From CAZDDI01 sp964504195 (GTDB lineage Bacteria > Chloroflexota > Anaerolineae > B4-G1 > SLSP01): 8,489 nt of DNA. Positions 6,544 through 8,489 of this stretch are shown one piece after another. The translations under genes were made by a program, and so were the position numbers. Positions within the stretch are counted from its first letter, which is position 1. The number at the start of each line of letters is the position of its first letter. The notes below the pieces were generated by a model that saw only the letters and a program-made list of their open reading frames with translations, was not told where the DNA came from and searched no databases. The DNA lies in contig CAZDDI010000104.1 of assembly GCA_964504195.1 (NCBI GenBank), positions 1 through 8,489 on the forward strand. The letters run 5' to 3'.

Positions 6544-7644
6544 CTATTTCTCCTGCTTTTCTTGCCACTCACTTAGAAAAGAATTGAACCACTCTTCAAC
6601 TGGGAAATCGCTCAAGTATTCGGCAAAGCATTGCGGTTTGATTTCATAATGCTTTTCCACATTTATCAACAACTGACTTAGGGTAAGATAACGCAATCCA
6701 CGTTCGATTTGGGCAATAGTTAAGTCAAAGCCTACTTTGCGCAATTCTTGCAATAATTCATCTATATTAGCTCTTTCGCGTTGACAGATTACCACTGACA
6801 TTGCTTTCTCTTGCGGTTCGGCTTGTGACCAAAAGGTGGATCGGCAGTTCTCACGAAACTCAAATGTCCTCACAACATTTTCTAACATCTGCAAAGTAAT
6901 CACTAACGAACCAGACTGTCGAGCCTGCATTAACAACATCTCGCACATATCTTGAATCAGTTTTGGATGACCAGATGTTTGCTGATAAATGCGCTGTATT
7001 ATTTTTTCTGGAGATTCCAACTTTATTCCAATTAGAGACATAGGACGTCGAATCAGTTCTCGTGCAATCTTTTCATCCAATAACCCCAGCTTAATCGGTT
7101 TCGTAAAGTTGAAAAAACCTGAGTGAGGGTCAGCTAATTTATCCAGGAATGTGCGTTCACCACTAAACACAAATTGGCAACGTTGCTTCTGAGCCAATGA
7201 ACGGAACATTCTAAACAAAGGTTCATCGCGCCCATCGCTTGTATCATGTCGTAGTAAACGGTCTACTTCATCGAACTGGAAAACGATGTGTTTCTCTGGA
7301 TACAAAGTTCTCACATCTGCTACAAAGCGCGTAAATCCATTAATGTCGCCATACAATGAGAAGTCGAGCTTCGAAAAACGCGGGTCTGACTCCCATTCTG
7401 TACGCATCTGAGCAAAGAAACCTGCATAATCCTCGACATAGTAACCATCAAGATAAAACAAAAGATTTTCACGTTCTTCTAATGCTCTGCCTATAGCACT
7501 TAGCATGGAAGTTTTACCAATACGCCGCGCGCCTAAAATTGCTGTGCTTGTCGTATCAATAGATTCTGCTACCTGTGCAATCTCTTCTTCGCGGCCAAAA
7601 AACATGTCAGCTTTAGCAGGCATGACTGTTTGGTATGGGCTCAA
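6544..7644 (-). CDS. Small P-loop ATPase with C-terminal winged-helix-like domain
   Basis: From the preferred TTG start it has 366 residues. Motifs: MFFGREEE (14-21), a box common at the start of AAA_16 or archaeal-type ATPases; Walker A GARRIGKTS (38-46); Walker B HIVFQFDEVDRL (119-130, D125/E126); a sensor-like FVFSGERTF (158-166); LGLLDEKIARELIRRP (186-201); and SGHPKLIQ (224-231). Residues ~275-345 look like a winged helix-turn-helix, so DNA or protein docking is plausible. Start choice: TTG at 7644 has TAAGGTG six bases upstream and gives MSPYQTVMPA, matching the usual NPY-type entry of the family. ATG at 7698 would add residues read from the flanking 26-bp repeat, and ATG at 7623 lacks a clear ribosome site. 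It is the first gene of the operon and ends one base before the next ATG. Function beyond ATP binding is unknown. Confidence 0.85.
   Translation of the reverse strand: MSPYQTVMPAKADMFFGREEEIAQVAESIDTTSTAILGARRIGKTSMLSAIGRALEERENLLFYLDGYYVEDYAGFFAQMRTEWESDPRFSKLDFSLYGDINGFTRFVADVRTLYPEKHIVFQFDEVDRLLRHDTSDGRDEPLFRMFRSLAQKQRCQFVFSGERTFLDKLADPHSGFFNFTKPIKLGLLDEKIARELIRRPMSLIGIKLESPEKIIQRIYQQTSGHPKLIQDMCEMLLMQARQSGSLVITLQMLENVVRTFEFRENCRSTFWSQAEPQEKAMSVVICQRERANIDELLQELRKVGFDLTIAQIERGLRYLTLSQLLINVEKHYEIKPQCFAEYLSDFPVEEWFNSFLSEWQEKQEK
6550..6554 (-). promoter_or_regulatory. Shine-Dalgarno AGGAG deciding the start of the AAA-like ATPase
   Basis: On the minus strand AGGAG is followed by AAATAGT and ATG at 6542, a spacing of 7. 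The stop TAG of the upstream ATPase lies within this spacer. The alternative ATG at 6572 would force a 29-base overlap and has no comparable site, so 6542 is preferred. Confidence 0.75.
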
Positions 7645-7650
7645 GATTAA

Positions 7651-7657
7651 CACCTTA
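7651..7657 (-). promoter_or_regulatory. Probable Shine-Dalgarno TAAGGTG for the first operon gene
   Basis: The minus strand reads TAAGGTG-TTAATC-TTG, so a near-consensus site sits six bases before TTG at 7644. It supports the short start. The upstream ATG candidate at 7698 has only a weak TGAG-like sequence before it. Confidence 0.5.
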
Positions 7658-7664
7658 TTTTTGA

Positions 7665-7690
7665 TCAAACAGAGGCCATTTCTATTCGAA
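7665..7690. repeat. 26-bp direct repeat, copy 1
   Basis: The core AGAGGCCATTTCTATTC sits in a 26-base unit that matches copy 2 at 24 of 26 positions, offset by 41 bases. It lies between the transposase stop and the operon start. It may be a transposase-binding or end sequence of the insertion element, or an operator for the operon. I found no convincing -35/-10 promoter pair in 7645-7742. Confidence 0.7.
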
Positions 7691-7705
7691 CTTAACATAA
7701 CTCAT

Positions 7706-7731
7706 TCAAACAGAGGCCGTTTCTATTCAAA
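7706..7731. repeat. 26-bp direct repeat, copy 2
   Basis: The core AGAGGCCGTTTCTATTC differs from copy 1 by A/G at unit position 14 and G/A at position 24. It lies 12 bases beyond the transposase stop codon. The 15-base gap between copies is too short for a CRISPR spacer. Confidence 0.7.
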
Positions 7732-7742
7732 AAGTGAGGTTT

Positions 7743-8489
7743 TCAGCCTCCGAAACGACTTGAACAGTACCTTTCCAAGCAAATAATCAGGGCTTCAGTA
7801 TGCGGATGGCTGGACAGCAATTCGATGCGTTTGAGTTGGCCTGCATCAAAATGCAACCGCCCAGGGATAGCTAGCAGATCTCGCACAAGCCGCTTTGATC
7901 CCCAATTCGCGAACGGAGAATTTCCCAGGCCCCGATAACGAAAATCGGCCAGCAAATTGTGGGTCAGGTCGGTCAGCCGCACGAGCGCCTTTTGGGCGAC
8001 AAACCCGCGCTTGCGGCGCGCTGATAAGTGCAAACCGTTCTTGTCCTCACGAAATTGCTCAATTTCAGCTCCACCACGGCGATGGTAGTGATCCATAAAC
8101 GCATTTTTCGAGGGAAAAGTGAGCGTAGTGACGTAGTAGCTATGTTTCCATTGCGCATTATGCCAGCGTTTCCTGACCAACAGATCAATTGGCCCGCCCA
8201 AGTCGAACGTCGGTACCACGCGGCCCAACCAGGACTGGGAAGTATACGGATCCCACCGCTGCACCTGGCGCGCCAAGGCTTGGGCGCGTTTACCAGAAAA
8301 GCCTTTGGCGAGCACCTGGTAGTCCCGGGCCAGGAGCCACCGCAGGTTCTTATCGGTCCCCGCACCCCCGTCCAGGCGATAGAGCGTCCGTTTGCGCGCG
8401 TCTGGCACTAAGTCAAATGCACTTTCCACCCCTAATGTCAATTTACGCCCGACAATGTCCCACCCATTTACGGCCATGATGTACCACTT
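7743..8489 (-). CDS. DDE transposase (IS4/IS1380-like), C-terminal part; N-terminus outside window
   Basis: The frame is open through the right edge: four codons (K, W, Y, I) precede the ATG at 8477, so that methionine is probably internal. Numbered from it, YRLDGGAGTDKNLRWLL (33-49) carries a likely catalytic Asp (D36), followed by YQVLAKGFSGKRAQAL. YHRRGGAEIEQFREDKNGL (131-149) is the Y-R-E-K-type signature of IS4-superfamily transposases, with E138 the likely catalytic Glu. A helical C-terminal tail ends at TGA 7743. The first catalytic Asp should be off the right edge. The gene points the same way as the operon but is separated from it by about 100 bases. Exact IS family is uncertain, and there is no visible frameshift in the part seen. 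Confidence 0.8.
   Translation of the reverse strand, partial: KWYIMAVNGWDIVGRKLTLGVESAFDLVPDARKRTLYRLDGGAGTDKNLRWLLARDYQVLAKGFSGKRAQALARQVQRWDPYTSQSWLGRVVPTFDLGGPIDLLVRKRWHNAQWKHSYYVTTLTFPSKNAFMDHYHRRGGAEIEQFREDKNGLHLSARRKRGFVAQKALVRLTDLTHNLLADFRYRGLGNSPFANWGSKRLVRDLLAIPGRLHFDAGQLKRIELLSSHPHTEALIICLERYCSSRFGG
7743..8489 (-). mobile_element. Partial insertion sequence at right edge
   Basis: The transposase shows that one end of an insertion element lies just left of 7743, probably somewhere in 7665-7742 given the repeats there. The other end is outside the window, so terminal inverted repeats and a target duplication cannot be tested. Its position directly upstream of the operon means the native upstream region of the operon may have been displaced. 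Confidence 0.6.

Noticed and set aside
1181..7644. Complete BREX system
   Set aside because: Only a PglX-like gene is present. The ATPases do not resemble BrxC in size or motifs, and no PglZ, BrxA, BrxB or BrxL is seen.
7665..7731. CRISPR remnant
   Set aside because: There are only two copies with a 15-base gap, no cas gene, and the position fits an IS end or operator better.
7645..7742. Outward sigma-70 promoter from the IS end
   Set aside because: TTGAAT boxes exist, but none has a good TATAAT-like partner at 16-18 bases.

Overview
The window is an accessory, probably defence-related segment. One-directional genes fill the minus strand, and I see no real gene on the plus strand. The host is probably a Chloroflexota (Anaerolineae-like) or similar filamentous environmental bacterium. 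This is inferred from the AAA-like (PF14516-type) ATPase, the style of the short C/T-rich and G/A-rich interspersed repeats, and a stand-alone PglX-type methyltransferase. No marker gene fixes the taxon.

Layout in transcription order, right to left. (1) 8489-7743: the C-terminal part of a DDE (IS4/IS1380-like) transposase that continues off the right edge. (2) 7742-7645: a short non-coding strip with two 26-bp direct repeats 41 bp apart. (3) 7644-6544: a small P-loop ATPase with a probable C-terminal winged helix. (4) 6542-5004: an AAA-like ATPase with a helical/coiled-coil tail. (5) 5007-1181: a PglX-like adenine-specific DNA methyltransferase (BREX/Pgl family), split by a frameshift near position 2100. 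(6) 1179-1: a multi-pass membrane protein that is open to the left edge, so its C-terminus is outside the window.

Genes 3-6 are packed as one translationally coupled operon: TAG-T-ATG, then an ATGA overlap, then TGA-G-ATG. No pglZ, brxC, brxA, brxB or brxL is visible. This is therefore not a recognisable complete BREX set. It looks like a compact module of two ATPases, a PglX-type methyltransferase and a membrane protein. A plausible working model is that the methyltransferase marks or recognises DNA, the ATPases sense or switch, and the membrane protein acts as effector or anchor. Only the methyltransferase and ATPase family assignments come from sequence motifs; the model is inference.

Three points deserve most attention. 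First, the frame switch in pglX sits on an 8-bp tandem repeat, and loss of one unit would restore a protein of about 1,270 residues. This makes it a candidate phase-variable switch. Second, pglX is a base-composition mosaic: GC-rich ends flank an AT-rich middle that starts at the NPPY motif and covers the target-recognition region. This suggests exchange of the specificity domain. Third, several short interspersed repeats lie in frame inside pglX.
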